Source: Dillenia suffruticosa (Eukaryota > Streptophyta > Magnoliopsida > Dilleniales > Dilleniaceae). Taken from it: a stretch of 64,000 bases of DNA. Location: NCBI GenBank assembly GCA_033439265.1, contig JAVTVX010000012.1, positions 12,869,501-12,933,500 of the forward strand, in the 5' to 3' direction. Positions 23,590-37,473 of this stretch are shown here, in pieces (the stretch's first letter is position 1; each line of letters starts with the position of its first letter). Both the position numbers and the translations under genes were made by a program. A model generated the notes under the pieces. It was not told the origin of the DNA and made no database searches. It saw only the letters and a program-made list of their open reading frames with translations.

Positions 23590-26500
23590 TATGCAGATTA
23601 TAAACTCAGGAGCAACAGACCATGTGACAAGTGATCCAGCAACATTCATGGATTTTTGTCGAGTTCTTCCTGGTACAAGATGGATGTACGTAGGGAACAA
23701 TACGAGAGTAGAGGTTAAAGGGATTGTCATTTGCAAACTTCCATACCCTAATCTTGCACGATGTTTTATATGCATTAGAGATTCGACGAAAATTTAGTTT
23801 TTGTTATTGTTGCATGATATTTTATATGCACTAGAGATTCGACGAAAATTTAGTTTCTGTTATGCTCTTATTGGATTTCATTATGACTTGAACTTTTCTC
23901 ATAATAGGGTTTGTATATATTATAATGATGTGTATTTTGGTTTTGGATATTTCATGGATGACTTTATACTTTGGATTGTGACAAACAAATATTTAACTAT
24001 TATGTTAATCATTATATTTCGTTAAATGTTTGCTCTTCTATTGATGTTAATGTTGATGACACAGTATGACATACTAGAATTGGTTACATTGGGTAGGACA
24101 TGATGAATCGACTAATGAAAGTAGAACTATTGGTTTCGCTTACTAAAGTTAATTTACCAAATTATGAATATTGTCTTGTCAGGAAGATGACTCAAAAACC
24201 ATTCGAAAAGGCCGTAAGGGTCGAATTTCCATTGCAATTGGCTCACTCTGACATTTGTGGTCCAATGAATAGGCTTGACATGGAGCATCATATTTCATTG
24301 CATTCATAGATGATTTCATACAATTTGGTTATGTATATGTGATTTCTCAAAAATATGAAACACTTTACTGTTTTAGACATTATATGAACAAAGTTGAGAA
24401 TCAAATGGATAAAATAATTAAAAGCTTAAGAAAAGATCTAGAATGTGAATATCTATCAAATCAATTCAAGGATCTATGAAGTGAAAATAGAATTACTAGG
24501 CAATTGACTATTCTTCATACACCTCAACAAAATTGTATTATTGAGAGGAAGAATAGAATATTGTTGGATATGATGAAGTCCATGATAGTGCAACCTAACT
24601 TATCCAGTTCCTTTTGGGGAGATATATTGTTAACTACGACCTATATTTTGAATAGAGTACCTTTAAAATCAGCACTTCACCATATGAACATTGGACTGGT
24701 ACAACACTGAATCTGAATGGTCTCAAACCCTAGGGATCAACAGCCTATATTCATGTCTCTTCTAATAAATTTGGAGAGCTTAGTCCCCAAGGAAAGAAAT
24801 ATATTTTTATTAAATATTCTAATCAATTTAAGATTATGTATTCATCGATGAATGCGTTGATGTTACTGTAACGAAAATTGAATCACAAAATGTAATATTT
24901 TTGGAAAATGATTTTCTTAGAAGAGGTGAAATAGTGAAAGGAGAGGCTTTGTTTGAGTTAAATAATTTAGATAATGGATCTGTACCGGATGGATCAAGAG
25001 AACCACAAGAAATTGAATCCCTAGATGATCCTAATAGGAGGGATTCAAGTTTTAATGATCCAACTGAATCATCAATTTGGAAAAGTGTTCGGAAAGGTGT
25101 GCCAAACGTTATTATAAAATTGAAGGGCATGCTTTTATCATTTCTCCATAGGATAAGGATAAGTCCAAAAATGTGAATGAGACTTTGTCCTGTCTTGCCA
25201 AGGTTGAGTATGTGAAAGCAATGGAGGAAGAAATGGAGTCGATGGAATTCAACTATGTTTGAAAACTGGTTGATCTTCTATCTGGACACAAACTTATTAG
25301 GAACAAATGGATTCTCAAAGTTAAATGAAAGGTTGATGGAATAATTAAGAGATACAAAGCTCGATTGGTGGCAATAGGAGGGTATTGATTATGAAGAAAT
25401 CTTCTTACCTATAGTGAGATTTGTTTCTATTCGTCTATTGTTGGGTATTGTAACCAATTTAGATTTAGAATTGTACCAGATAGATGTGAATACTGTCTTT
25501 CTCAATAGAGAACTTAAAGAAGAAATCTATATGGAAAACCAATATGTCTCATAGTTGAAGGCCAAGAAAACAAACTTTGTAAATTGAATAGATCAATTTA
25601 TAGCCTTAATCAATCTTCAAGACAATGGTATTCGAGATTTCATAGGTCTGTAATCTCTTACGATTTCGTGAAACTAGACGAAGACCATTGTGTTTATGTG
25701 AATAAGTCTAATAATACATTTATAATTCTATCTCTTTATGTCGATAGCATATTGTTAGCCGGAAAGGATAAGGAAAATGATATAGAGTATGTTCTGAGTA
25801 TCAAGAATTGGTTGTCATCAAATTTTGCAATGAAGGACATGAATGAGGCAAAATATATACTGGGTATTAAGATCTACAGAGATCATTCTAAGAGATTATT
25901 AGCATTGTCTAAAGAATCTTATATTAAAAAGATTTTGGAACGGTTTAGAATGGACAATTGTAAACCCATTGATCTTTTGTGGCTGAAGATGAAAGTTTAA
26001 GTTTAGCAATGTGCCAATAAACTATAAAAAAAAACATAAGATGTCAAAAGTACCATATTCTAGCGCTGTTGGGAGCCTAATGTACGCTATAATGTGTACT
26101 CATCCTAACATCTGCTATACTATGGGTTTGGTTAGCAGGTATCAATCGAATCCAGGTTGGGGTCACTGGACTGCTGTAAAGAAGATTTTGCGATACTTGA
26201 AAGGAACTGTAGACTATTTTCTTTGTTATCAAAGAAATGATTTGTCATTAAGTGGATACATAGATACTGATTAGGGTGCTGATTTAGTTAAACATAAATC
26301 TACATTGGATTACGTTTTCTTCTTGAATAATAGCACCGTCTCTTAGAGAAACAAGAAACAAACGTATGTATCACTATCCATAATGGAAGTAAAGTTTGTG
26401 GCTTGTGTTTCTGTAGTTTAAGAATGTGTTTGGTTAAAAAGATTTTTACAGCATTTAGGGATCATAAGTAATTCATTAGGAGTTAAGACAATTTATTGTG

Positions 26501-26690
26501 ATAGTCAATCAATTATCGCATACATGAAAGATCCCAAATATCATGGGAGAACCAAACACATAAATACAAAATTCAATTTTTTTCGAGACATTGTTGAAAA
26601 GAGGGAGATGACGTTAAAGTATATGCATATGCATTTGATGGTGGCTAATCCGTTCATGAAGTCTATACCTTGAGATGTATTTTTAAAACA
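23590..26690 (+). pseudogene. pol region of copia element 2 (protease, integrase, RT, RNase H)
   Basis: The protease-like segment is 23591-23797 (GATDHVTSDPATFMDF). GAG-pre-integrase and integrase run from about 24080 to 24760, with LAHSDICGPMNR near 24237-24272 and HTPQQN then IIERKNRILLDMMKSM at about 24516-24580. Reverse transcriptase is at about 25180-26000 and contains NRSIYSLNQSSRQWYSRFHR (25587-25646). RNase H covers about 26010-26690, with YSSAVGSLMYAIMCTHPNIC (26056-26115) and a DSQSIIAYMKDPKYHGRTKH-like block near 26500-26560. The domain order is copia. Broken, with many breaks. Confidence 0.82.
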
Positions 26691-27446
26691 TGTAAAATCT
26701 CTTGGATTGCATAGAATGTAATTGCATTTGTATATACAATGACTATGATGTAATGCTCATAATTTTATTATATTTGAATTTGTTTTGTACTAACAAGTTC
26801 TTATGTTTTGATTTAAAAGTATATCGGAAAAGTTTTTTGAGATTAACTCTCTTACAAAAGCAATCGCCTCTAATGTCTATGTGATTTGTAAAAGATGTGA
26901 CAATATTAATTTGTGGTTAATTAATACATATATGCCATCTTAGTAGAGAGCTCAAATGAGATTAACATTTATGAATCTTCTTGGTAATCGAAATAGAATT
27001 CCTACAATCCATTACACTTGTTTACGAGCCAGATGTAGTTTTCTTTTGAAATTGTGATGACTATAGAGGACTTATAAGAAAAGAAAGTCAAGTTGAGTAT
27101 TGTGGTACACTTTGACTAAAACTTGTACGATACATTATAATTTTGAAAAGAGATATAGGCTTCTAATTGAGTAGAAAAGGTATCGTAATACGTTTTTCAT
27201 ACCACGTGTGCGTTTGTGTCCCTATCGGTAATGAGTTGATGAATTCCTCCATATCTCATTGTGTAAGACCAAAAGTTTAAACTTAAATTCATTCAATATC
27301 CTTAGAACTTTCACTTATTTTTTGAAACTTTATTTTAGTGTTACTATTTTAGCATGTTACCAACAGACCATGATTGATTCGGTTTTGCAGTGCATATTTA
27401 GGAAAGTAGCTAAAATGGAGCAGATAGATAGTAGTATGAAAGGAAG
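26691..27446 (+). other. 3' tail of copia element 2, left of the gypsy insertion
   Basis: Non-coding AT-rich sequence after the RNase H end. It continues at 37573-37947 on the far side of gypsy element 2, where the polypurine tract GCGGGTGGGAGA precedes the 3' LTR. No extra gene was recognised. Confidence 0.6.
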
Positions 27447-29499
27447 TGTCACGCCCCAAACCGGGATCGTGAACAACCGCCCGTTGCCCTAAGATGTCGA
27501 CTGTATTTTTACAGAAAATCGGACAGAACCTCCCCATAAATCGGAGGTTTCCCGTGTACAATTAAACCTGTATAATCAAAATCAATCTATAATTTAAATA
27601 AATGGCCATCCCGGCCTCTCCAAAATCAATAAACACCACCGCCAGCATCCAGAACAACGCAAGACTACAAGTTTCTAACAGTCCTAGCCACAGACCTCTA
27701 CTATCCTGCCCAACTAGAGCATGAGCAGCCGCTATACCGAGCGGACCTAAGTTTATACAATGGATAACACATTTCCCAAGTAACATTCAAATACGTACAA
27801 TTGCCTCAATGCAAATGAAATATGAGAGTTAAACTATACAGTCATCCCAAAATAAGTACATGGCCAACTACGGACCTCTATGTCAAGACCTCGCAGGGTC
27901 GAAGCTAAATTTAAAGTAAATCTTACCGTCGGAAATACCAACTCCGCTCTAGAACCTGTAACGTCGCTCTATCACAATAAACCTGTCTGAGGAGAGAAAA
28001 TAGAGGGGTGAGTATCATGAGAAGATACTCAGTGAGTGAGGGGGATAATATCCAGTATAAATAGCATAGGTGAACAATTGGAGTGTCAAATAACATCATT
28101 TGAAACAAAAATTTACATTTCACGACAAAACACGATATGTTTAACAAATTTGAAATCATTTAACCAATCACACGATAACAAGCATATATGCATCCATTTA
28201 AAATCAAGTAATGTCAGAGCGAGCCAAAAATAGTCCCGGCAAAGGTCAACCGTGACCAAGGACAGCGCGTCGGGGGTTTTTATTATGCATAGACTTTAAA
28301 ACGCTCTCTACCCCGACGTTGGCCATGAGCTCGCTGGGGCCAACTCATCAACGTGTATAGGACCCCGCCCGGTGCTAGACGGTGGCGTCACACACGTCCT
28401 CCCCCTACGTGGGTTCAACCGGCCGCGCCTATAGCCTTTAGAATAAATTACGTTTGCGGATACCTCCTGCAGAAGCGTATCCGGGCAACCCGTGCCTCTA
28501 CAAACGCCCTTCGTAGCTACGGAATCATCATAGTAGCACAAGGGCACAACGTCCCATAGTATCACAAGGGCACAATGTCCCAGGGCACAACGTCCCACAA
28601 GTATCATCACATCATCACATAACTAGTGGGCATCCAACCCACGTAGTTCATCAAAAACATTTTAAATTTGCGTGCCAATACGTCTCTTCAATTCATTTCA
28701 AAACAGCATATCAATGCAACGGTATAAAATGAAATTTATACATTTTCAAGTAATGGCACAATTATTGTTTCATTTCAAACCATGGATGCATAGTCATTGT
28801 AAATATAATTCAAGACACTCCAAAAATCACAAAACAGATTTCTAAATTTAATATCACACGTCAACGAATGCATATCAAAGCATGTTTTATCGAAAATGCG
28901 ACAGAAAATACGTTTTACTATTTTATGCAAGAGATTAGAGTTCCACTCACCGTCTACGGGAGGGAAGTCACTCCCTACTGACAAGCCAAATCGGATTTGA
29001 CCGCTCGAGTCTCCAAAAGATCAACCTAAATCAGATTATCAACATTTAATATCAAATAAAAGCCAAATCAGGGATTTTCAATTTTTCCCTTCCAAATTTC
29101 TCCCACCTAATTTACAAAACTTCGTTATAGATTCTCGTTTCCTCAATTTCGAATCATTTGACTCACCAATAGTCAAGTTTCTAATATTTATCATTTTTTT
29201 TTGTCTATTTTTCCTCGAATTTCACACATTTCAATATATTATGTAACTCTCGATCTAAATTCGACCTAATTTCGATAGAATTAATTCAAATGTTGAAAAT
29301 GTTGCATTTCTCTCACCTAGGGTTTCTCGGATTTCCGGATCTAGCTTTCGTTCGCCCGTCAAACTGGTCTAAAACCTGTAATATTATCAAATTTCAATTA
29401 TATTAGAAACAACTAAATTTCTAACACCAAACCCTAGGACTTCAACCAAATATAGTCGTTACCTGCAATACAGAAGACGCAGGTGAGCTCTCGAAGGGG

Positions 29500-30130
29500 A
29501 AAGCCGGTCGCGGGCTCGCGGGCCATCACGAGCTCACGGGCCGGCGGGCCGGCAGGCTAGCGGGCTGGCCCGCTGCTAGCTCGCGGCTCTCAGCCCGGCT
29601 TGCTGGCCGCAGCGGACTTCGCGGGTTGCAGTGGGCCGCGGCTGGACTGGGCCTTGGGCCGCTGGTGGGTTGGCCCGCTCACGGGCTAGGGCTCGCTCTC
29701 GCGAGCTGGAACGCGCGCTTGTGAGCTGAGGCGCGCGCTCAGGACAGGATCGCGTGCTGTGAGGTGCGCGCGCTCGCGCAGATGGGTCGCGTGCTCTGCG
29801 CACTGTGCTCGCGCAAGGGCGCGCAGGCTAGGTTGCGGGAGATAGCGCAGGCTGGGTCGCGGGAGATCGCGCGCTGTGGCGCGCTGGGCTCGCGCGCTGG
29901 GGAGATCGCGAGCTGTGGCGCGCTGGGCTCTCGCGCTGGGCGGCGCTGGGCTCGCGCGCTGGGCGGCGCTGGGCTCGCGCTCTGGGCCGTGCTGGGCTCG
30001 CGCACTGGGCGGTGCTGGGCTCGCACGCTGGGCCGCGCTGGGCTCGCGCGCTGGGCCGCGCACTGTCTCATGCTGAGTCGCGCGCTGGCTTGCGCGCTGG
30101 GCCTTGTGCTGGCTCGCGCGCTGGGCCGTG
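29500..30130. repeat. GC-rich 23-bp tandem array in the gypsy 2 LTR (left copy)
   Basis: Units of the form GCTGGGCTCGCGCGCTGGGC recur with period 23 from about 29930 to 30060. Looser relatives (GGGCTCGCG, GCGGGCTGG) extend back to 29500. The whole stretch is extremely CpG-rich. It gives open frames on both strands of up to about 200 codons (Ala/Arg/Gly-rich), which are composition artefacts. Confidence 0.85.
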
Positions 30131-30260
30131 ATAGCTCGAGGCGGCCGCGCTCGCGGGAGGGCCGATCTGCGCAGTGGCGTGCTCGCGGGAAGGAGGTCGC
30201 GCTGTGGCTTGGTGCGGTGGCGGAAGGGAGAGGCCGTAGCGGAGGAGAAGAGGAGAAAGA

Positions 30261-30261
<1 letters not shown>

Positions 30262-30315
<54 letters not shown>
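30262..30315. repeat. (GA)n microsatellite in the gypsy 2 LTR
   Basis: A run of about 25 GA units close to the LTR terminus. The matching run in the other LTR (about 37428-37468) is shorter, a length difference typical of microsatellite slippage after insertion. Confidence 0.9.
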
Positions 30316-30318
<3 letters not shown>

Positions 30319-30404
30319 AAATTGGGAGAGAGGGAAAAGAGAGATTGGGGCTTTTTAGCCCCAATCCCGAAATTTTAATTTTAATTTTTTTTTATGGTGT
30401 TACA

Positions 30405-31437
30405 TTTTCTAACCCCCTAAAAACAAGTTTCGTCCTCGAAACTAAAAGAAATCTATGCAGAAAATGAATGGGGTATTGTCTTCTCATGGCCTGCTCGGAT
30501 TCCCAAGTTTCTTTTCGACCTGATCGTTGCGCCATTGCACTCAAGCAAGAGATACCTCCCTGCTCCGTAGCTACCGGGTCTGCTGGTCAAGTATGGCCAT
30601 AGGCTAAACAGGTAAGCTCACGTCCTCTCGCATTTCTATCGGCGGAGGCTCCAAAATGTGTGAAGGACCTGAGAGGTACTTCCTCAGCACGGATACATGG
30701 AAGGCATCATGGATCCGAAATAGTTCATCTGGCAGCTCTAGCATGTATGCCACGCTCCCAACCCTATTGAGGATACGGAACGGGCCAATGTACCTGGGGC
30801 TCAACTTGCCCCACTGCCGATGTCGTACTAGTCCCCTCAAGGGAGAAATCCTTAAGAACACCATATCGCCCATCTCAAACTCTAAAGGTCGGCGTCTTCG
30901 ATCCGCATATGCCCTCTATCTGTCTTGGGCGGCTTTCATCCGCTCGCGGATCACTCTGACCTTTTCTTTAGTCTCCTCGACTAGCTCAACAGTGGTAAGG
31001 CGTCTCTCGCCTACCTCATCCCAGCACAACGGGGTACGACACTTCCTACCATAGAGTGCCTCATAGGGTGGCATGCCAATGCTAGCCTGATAACTATTAT
31101 TATACACAAACTCCATCAGCGGTAAATGCCTGTACCAACTACCCCGAAAATCCATAACACAAACCTGAAGTAAATCCTCGAGCGTCTGAATGGTCCTCTC
31201 CGTGACCATCTGTCTGTGGGTGATATGTTATACTAAAACTAGGCCGCGTGCCCAAAGCCTCTTGCATTCTGGGCTCATCACGCTTCTGCTGTGATTAAGG
31301 AGAAAATGTACGGACTGAGTAAATTTATTAGCTATCACCCAAATGGCGTCATACTGTGCCAAAGTCTGATTCAACTCTACTACGAAGTCTATCGTGACAT
31401 ACTCCCACTCCCACTCAAGAATGGGAAAACAAAACAA
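30405..31437 (-). pseudogene. Integrase remains, gypsy element 2
   Basis: The C-terminal part at 30604-30873 carries GDMVFLRISPLRGLVRHRQW and VAYMLELPDELFRIHDAFHV with SVLRKYL. The core part at 30916-31209 carries CVMDFRGSWYRHLPLMEFVY and GMPPYEALYGRKCRTPLCWD. Both match the corresponding parts of gypsy element 1. Broken fossil. Confidence 0.8.
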
Positions 31438-33060
31438 AAAAAAAAGACTGTGAAGTACCAGCTAAACGCTGGTGCTCGGCCTATTACCTATTGGCGAGGT
31501 AAACATCTTGCCACAAAATCCTCAATCTCTCGTTTCATGTTAGGCCACCAATAACTATCCCGAATAGCCCAATACATCTTGGTACTACCTGGATGAATGC
31601 TTAAGTTGAGGAGTGTGCCTCCTTAAGTATGGCCTTGCGGAAATCAACGTCAACTGAAATGCAAATCCGTTCTCCAAACACTATCTATCCGTTCTCTCGG
31701 AATCCGAAGTCTCTGACATGGTTGAACAAGGTCTGTCTGTCCTCATGTCTGGCTAATGATGCTTCTCACACATCATTAACCACACTGACTCCTAATGTAC
31801 GGAGTCCCACCAATAAAGAGGGGTAAGCACTCTCTCTACCGTCTGAGAGTAAGATACTTAGCATGCTCCTCAACACTCTGCAAGCTGACTAGGATGTCAT
31901 CAGTGGAAACGATAACAAATCGATCTAGAAAATCCATAAAAGACCCGATCTATTCGGTCCATAAATGCAGCTAGGACATTGGTCAGCTCAAATGGCATGA
32001 CCAAGGACTCAAAGTGTCCATGCTGATACGGAATGCGATTTTTGGACAGATCCTCAATTCTAACCCGTAACCGAGTATAACGTGATCGAAGATTTATCTT
32101 CGAAAAGACCTTATCACCGAGAAGCTGATCAAGCAAATCATCGATGTGGGAAAATGAATATCAATCCTTGGTAGTGACCTTAGTCAACTGTCAATAATCC
32201 ATAACAAGTTTAAGTATTCTATATTTCTTCTTTACAAATTATACCGAAGCACCCTAAGGTGTGGTGCTTGGATGGATGAATTATTTATCAAACAATTTCT
32301 GTAGTTAAATCTTGAGCTCTCTCAGCTCAAATGGTACCATTCTATATAGCGGAATAGAAATAAGAGTAATCCTTAGAGCCAGATCAATCTCAAAATTGAA
32401 CTTCCGAATCAATGATAATTAGGGTGGCTCCTCATGAAATACTTCCGAAAACTTCTGTACCATCAGAATCTCATCAAGTCTCGGATTCTGTATGGTGGTA
32501 TCGATCATATGTGTCAGGTCTGTCATACATCCCCGACGTATTATACGTCTGGCTTTCCTCACTAATACAATACCACGAGGTAACACCCGTCTCTCACTCG
32601 CAAACGTCAGTGGTGGCCCTTCAGGCCTCCAAAAATCATCTTTCTTGATAAAACAGTCTAAGGAATCTCTATAAGTATACAATTAATCTATCTCTAAGAT
32701 GGCATCGAAATCTGTCATATCCGGTGGGATCAGATTTGCTCTCAGCACTGTCCCACCTGCCATGACATCATACTCTCTATATACGAATCTCTAACCAACT
32801 GCTCACCAAGAGGAGCGACAACTAATAGCTCCTCATCAAGTAACGATAACAGCCCAACCGACTGTTGAGCGAAAGAAAACTCTCACATAGAATTAGTTCG
32901 ACCTTGTGCCAATAAGAACACAAACGTCGACTCCATGTATTTCCATAGCACCAAGATTCAAAAAAATATATATATAAATAAATAAAATAAATAAAAATAA
33001 AAATAAAAATAAAAATAAAAAGAATTTACTAAGAGTACGGAAAGAATAGGGATATACACC
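31438..33060 (-). pseudogene. Reverse transcriptase and protease remains, gypsy element 2
   Basis: Weaker remains than in element 1. An RT stretch at 31900-32136 has FSKINLRSRYTRLRV and LVMPFELTNVLAAFMDRI. The RT leader at 32419-32682 reads RRVLPRGIVLVRKARRIIRR. Protease-like sequence lies near 32690-32950. An AAATAAAAATAAAAAT run sits at 32972-33022. Heavily broken; an RNase H could not be followed with confidence. Confidence 0.65.
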
Positions 33061-34245
33061 TGTATATCAAAATAGTTAAAGCTCTAGTACTATAACAATC
33101 ATGTCTGTACATATCATCACAAAATACACGATTTCAAAGGAAACAGTGCATAAGGACCTCTAAACGGAAGGATCCGCAGGAGGATTACCCATGATCATAT
33201 CTGGGTTCGCCAGAGCGTTCTCCTGAGTCACCGCATACACAAGGGCATGCACCCTCAACTAATCTCGTGAAAACCTAATACTATATTGCTCCCGACTGCA
33301 GTCCGTGGAGCAGTGTTACTAGAATGCGAAGGTGTTCCCTGCTGTTCTACGCGTGGTGTATTCCGATGACTCGAAGCCAACTAACCTCCAAGTCACAAAT
33401 CAGGGTATAAAGTCCTGATATGTCCCGGCTTCTCATAGTGGAAGCATGTAATAAGTGCTCTACATTTTTATTCGAGCGTGGTGCTTGCCACATATGCGGC
33501 AAAGAAAAGGTCACTGAGCAGTAGCCTAGCTCATGGCACTAGGACTGGTGATATAACCACCGGGGATATGGTCCCACTAAAACTCCGTGAAATATTTGCG
33601 GTCGAATTCCATTAGGAAATCGCTTTGCGAAAATGGCTTATAGCCTCATCGCAAATAGCCTCCCATCAAGTGAGGGCTTCCCTATCGAATAGTCTCTCAG
33701 TTACTCGTAAACTATACTCCTCGCGCAAGCCTAGATCTATCAAGATCCGTCGGATTCAGTTGACTCAGTGTTTTGCTACCGTAGCATCACCAAGTCCAAA
33801 AATCTGTGCATCCCATCTGTCGAGCTACCGTGACTAGCTGGGTCAACTCGGTGATGCACCTAAGTATGGCGCAATTATTATAACTCAGATTCGAAACTGT
33901 AAGAAGAACGGCCACCGATGGACGATTTGGTGCCACTTGAGTAAGAACTACTGTAGGAGAAATAAGCGCAGCCGTAGAAATCGGCATTGCCATCAAAGGT
34001 GATGGGGTGACATCTGGACCCCATGTGCCGTGTACCACTCGTACACTTGCCCGAAAATATCAAGAGTAAATGGTGGAGACGTTGGTAAAATAGCCGGCTG
34101 AGAAGGTGCTGGAGAAAACACACCTTGAGGATGTATTCTTCGGCACCGAAAGGGGCGCCAGAAATGAGGAAGTATCCTCGCTCTCTTTAAGTGAATCAGG
34201 GTGTACATATCTAGCGCTCCATGTAATCGTCATAGTTCCGCAATA
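33061..34245 (-). pseudogene. gag remains, gypsy element 2
   Basis: Segments at 33787-34038 (CITELTQLVTVARQMGCTDF) and 33993-34208 match the N-terminal half of element 1 gag, including the YEWYTAHGVQMSP-type linker. A knuckle-like region lies near 33400-33470. Broken fossil. Confidence 0.7.
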
Positions 34246-34535
34246 TAAGAATTCTCATTAGGCATTGTTCACGGATTAGGGTTAGTACAACTAACCCCCT
34301 AAAATGAATGAAATCATCAATTTAAGAACCATCTCCATTGGTTCCTTCTTTGAAAATGAAGAAATGCTAGGTTAGATAAGAATTAGTATCTAACCCCCTA
34401 AAATAGATAAACTCAATTCCTAAGACCATATGCAGGGATATAAATGACTGTATGAAACTCTCATGCATTGAGGACTTTAAACACAAACACACTCGAGAAT
34501 ATTTTTTAGATTTTCTTCCTATATAGCGCTCAACC

Positions 34536-34556
34536 TAGAGTCTTTGATACCAATAG
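34536..34556 (-). other. Primer-binding-like site, gypsy element 2
   Basis: The minus strand reads TTCTATTGGTATCAAAGACTC next to the LTR end, related to the TTGGTATCAGAG initiator-tRNA site used by the family. Confidence 0.7.
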
Positions 34557-34559
34557 AAC

Positions 34560-37425
34560 TGTCACGCCCCAAACCGGGATCGTGAACAGCCGCCCGTTGC
34601 CCTAAAATGTCGGCTGTATTTTTACAGAAAATCAGACAGAACCTCCCCATAAATCGGAGGTTTCCCTGTACAATTAAACCTGTATAATCAAAATCAATCT
34701 ATAATTTAAATAAATGACCATCCCGGCCTCTCCAAAATCAATAAACACCACCGCCAGCATCCAGAACAACGCAAAGCTACAAGTTTCTAACAGTCCTAGC
34801 CACAGACCTCTACTATCCTGCCCAACTAGAGCATGAGCAGCCGCTATACCGAGCGGACCTAAGTTTATACAATGGATAACACATTTCCCAAGTAACATTC
34901 AAATACGTACAATTGCCTCAATACAAATGAAATATGAGAGTTAAACTATACAGTCATCCCAAAATAAGTACATGGCCAACTACGGACCTCTATGTCAAGA
35001 CCTCGCAGGGTCGAAGCTAAATTTAAAGTAAATCTTACCGTCGGAAATACCAACTCCGCTCTAGAGCCTGTAACGTCGCTCTATCACAATAAACCTGTCT
35101 GAGGAGAGAAAATAGAGGGGTGAGTATCATGGGAAGATACTCAGTGAGTGAGGGGGATAATATCCAGCATAAATAGCATAGGTGAACAATTGGAGTGTCA
35201 AATAATATCATTTGAAACAAAAATTTACATTTCACGACAAAACACGATATGTTTAACAAATTTGAAATCATTTAACCAATCACACGATAACAAGCATATA
35301 TGCATCCATTTAAAATCAAGTAATGTCAGAGCGAGCCAAAAATAGTCCCGGCAAAGGTCAACCGTGACCAAGGACAGGCGCGTCGGGGGTTTTTATTATG
35401 CATAGACTTTAAAACGCTCTCTACCCCGACTTTGGTCATGAGCTCGCTGGGGCCAACTCATCAACGTGTATAGGACCCCGCCCGGTGCTAGACGGTGGCG
35501 TCACACACGTCCTCCCCCTACGTGGGTTCAACCGGCCGCGCCTATAGCCTTTAGAATAAATTACGTTTGCGGATACCTCCTGCAGAAGCGTATCCGGACA
35601 ACCCGTGCCTCTACAAACGCCCTTCGTAGCTACGGAATCATCATAGTATCACAAGGGCACAACGTCCCATAGTATCACAAGGGCACAACGTCCCAGGGCA
35701 CAACGTCCCACAAGTATCATCACATCATCACATAACTAGTGGGCATCCAACCCACGTAGTTCATCAAAAACATTTTAAATTTGCGTGCCAATACGTCTCT
35801 TCAATTCATTTCAAAACAGCATATCAATGCAACGGTATAAAATGAAATTTATACATTTTCAAGTAATGGCACAATTATTGTTTCATTTCAAACCATGGAT
35901 GCATAGTCATTGTAAATATAATTCAAGACACTCCAAAAATCACAAAACAGATTTCTAAATTTAATATCACACGTCAACGAATGCATATCAAAGCATGTTT
36001 TATCGAAAATGCGACAGAAAATACGTTTTACTATTTTATGCAAGAGATTAGAGTCCCACTCACCGTCTACGGGAGGGAAGTCACTCCCTACTGACAAACC
36101 AAATCGGATTTGACCGCTCGAGTCTCCAAAAGATCAACCTAAATCAGATTATCAACATTTAATATCAAATAAAAGCCAAATCAGGGATTTTCAATTTTTC
36201 CCTTCCAAATTTCTCCCACCTAATTTACAAAACTTCGTTATAGATTCTCGTTTCCTCATTTTCGAATCATTTGACTCACCAATAGTCAAGTTTCTAATAT
36301 TTATCATTTTTTTTTGTCTATTTTTCCTCGAATTTTACACATTTCAATATATTATGTAACTCTCGATCTAAATTCGACCTAATTTCGATAGAATTAATTC
36401 AAATGTTGAAAATGTTGCATTTCTCTCACCTAGCGTTTCTCGGATTTCCGGATCTAGCTTTCGTTCGCCCGTCAAACTGGTCTAAAACCTGTAATATTAT
36501 CAAATTTCAATTATATTAGAAACAACAAAATTTCTAACACCAAACCCTAGGACTTCAACCAAATATAGTCGTTACCTGCAATACAGAAGACGCAGGTGAG
36601 CTCTCGAAGGGGAAAGCCGGTCGCGGGCTCGCGGGCCGTCATGAGCTCACGGGTCGGCGGGCCGGCAGGCTAGCGGGCTGGCCCACTGGTAGCTCGCGGC
36701 TCTCAGCCCGGCTTGCTGGCCGCAGCGGACTTCGCGGGTTGCAGTGGGCCGCGGCTGGACTGGGCCTTGGGCCGCTGGTGGGTTGGCCCGCTCACGGGCT
36801 AGGGCTCGCTCTCGCGAGCTGGAACGCGCGCTCGTGAGCTGAGGCGCGCGCTCAGGACAGGATCGCGTGCTGTGAGGTGCGCGCGCTCGCGCAGATGGGT
36901 CGCGTGCTCTGCGCACTGTGCTCGCGCAAGGGCGCGCAGGCTAGGTCGCGGGAGATAGCTCAGGCTGGGTCGCGGGAGATCGCGCGCTGTGGCGCACTGG
37001 GCTCGCGCGCTGTAGCGCGCTGGGCTCGCGCGCTGGGGAGATCGCGAGCTGTGGCACGCTGGGCTCACGCGCTGGGCGGCGCTGGGCTCGCGCGCTGGGC
37101 GGCGCTGGGCTCGCGCGCTGGGCGGCGCTGGGCTCGCGCGCTGGGCCGCGCTGGGCTCGCGCACTGGGCGGTGCTGGGCTCGCATGCTGGGCCGCGCTGG
37201 GCTCGCGCGCTGGGCCGCGCACTGTCTCGTGCTGAGACGTGCGTTGGCTTACGCGCTGGGCCTTGCGCTGGCTCGCGCGCTGGGCCGTGATAGCTCGAGG
37301 CGGCAGCGCTCGCGGGAGGGTCGATCTGCGCAGTGGCGTGCTCGCGGGAAGGAGGTCGCGCTGTGGCTTGGTGCGGTGGCGGAAGGGAGAGGCCGCAGCA
37401 GAGGAGAAGAGGAGAAAGAGGGAAA

Positions 37426-37473
<48 letters not shown>

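Larger units (their letters stand above)
27447..30404 (-). repeat. 3' LTR of gypsy element 2
   Basis: 2958 bp. On the plus strand it runs from TGTCACGCCCCAAACCGGG to GGTGTTACA. Notable parts: short repeats of CACAAGGGCACAACGTCCC (about 28535-28600), a GC-rich array of 23-bp units (29850-30130) and a (GA)n run (30262-30315). Confidence 0.92.

Noticed and set aside
29764-30378. Long GC-rich open frames (up to about 200 codons) in both gypsy 2 LTRs
   Set aside because: They follow the 23-bp GC-rich array and the (GA)n run, exist on both strands, and encode only Ala/Arg/Gly or Arg-Glu repeats. This is composition, not coding.
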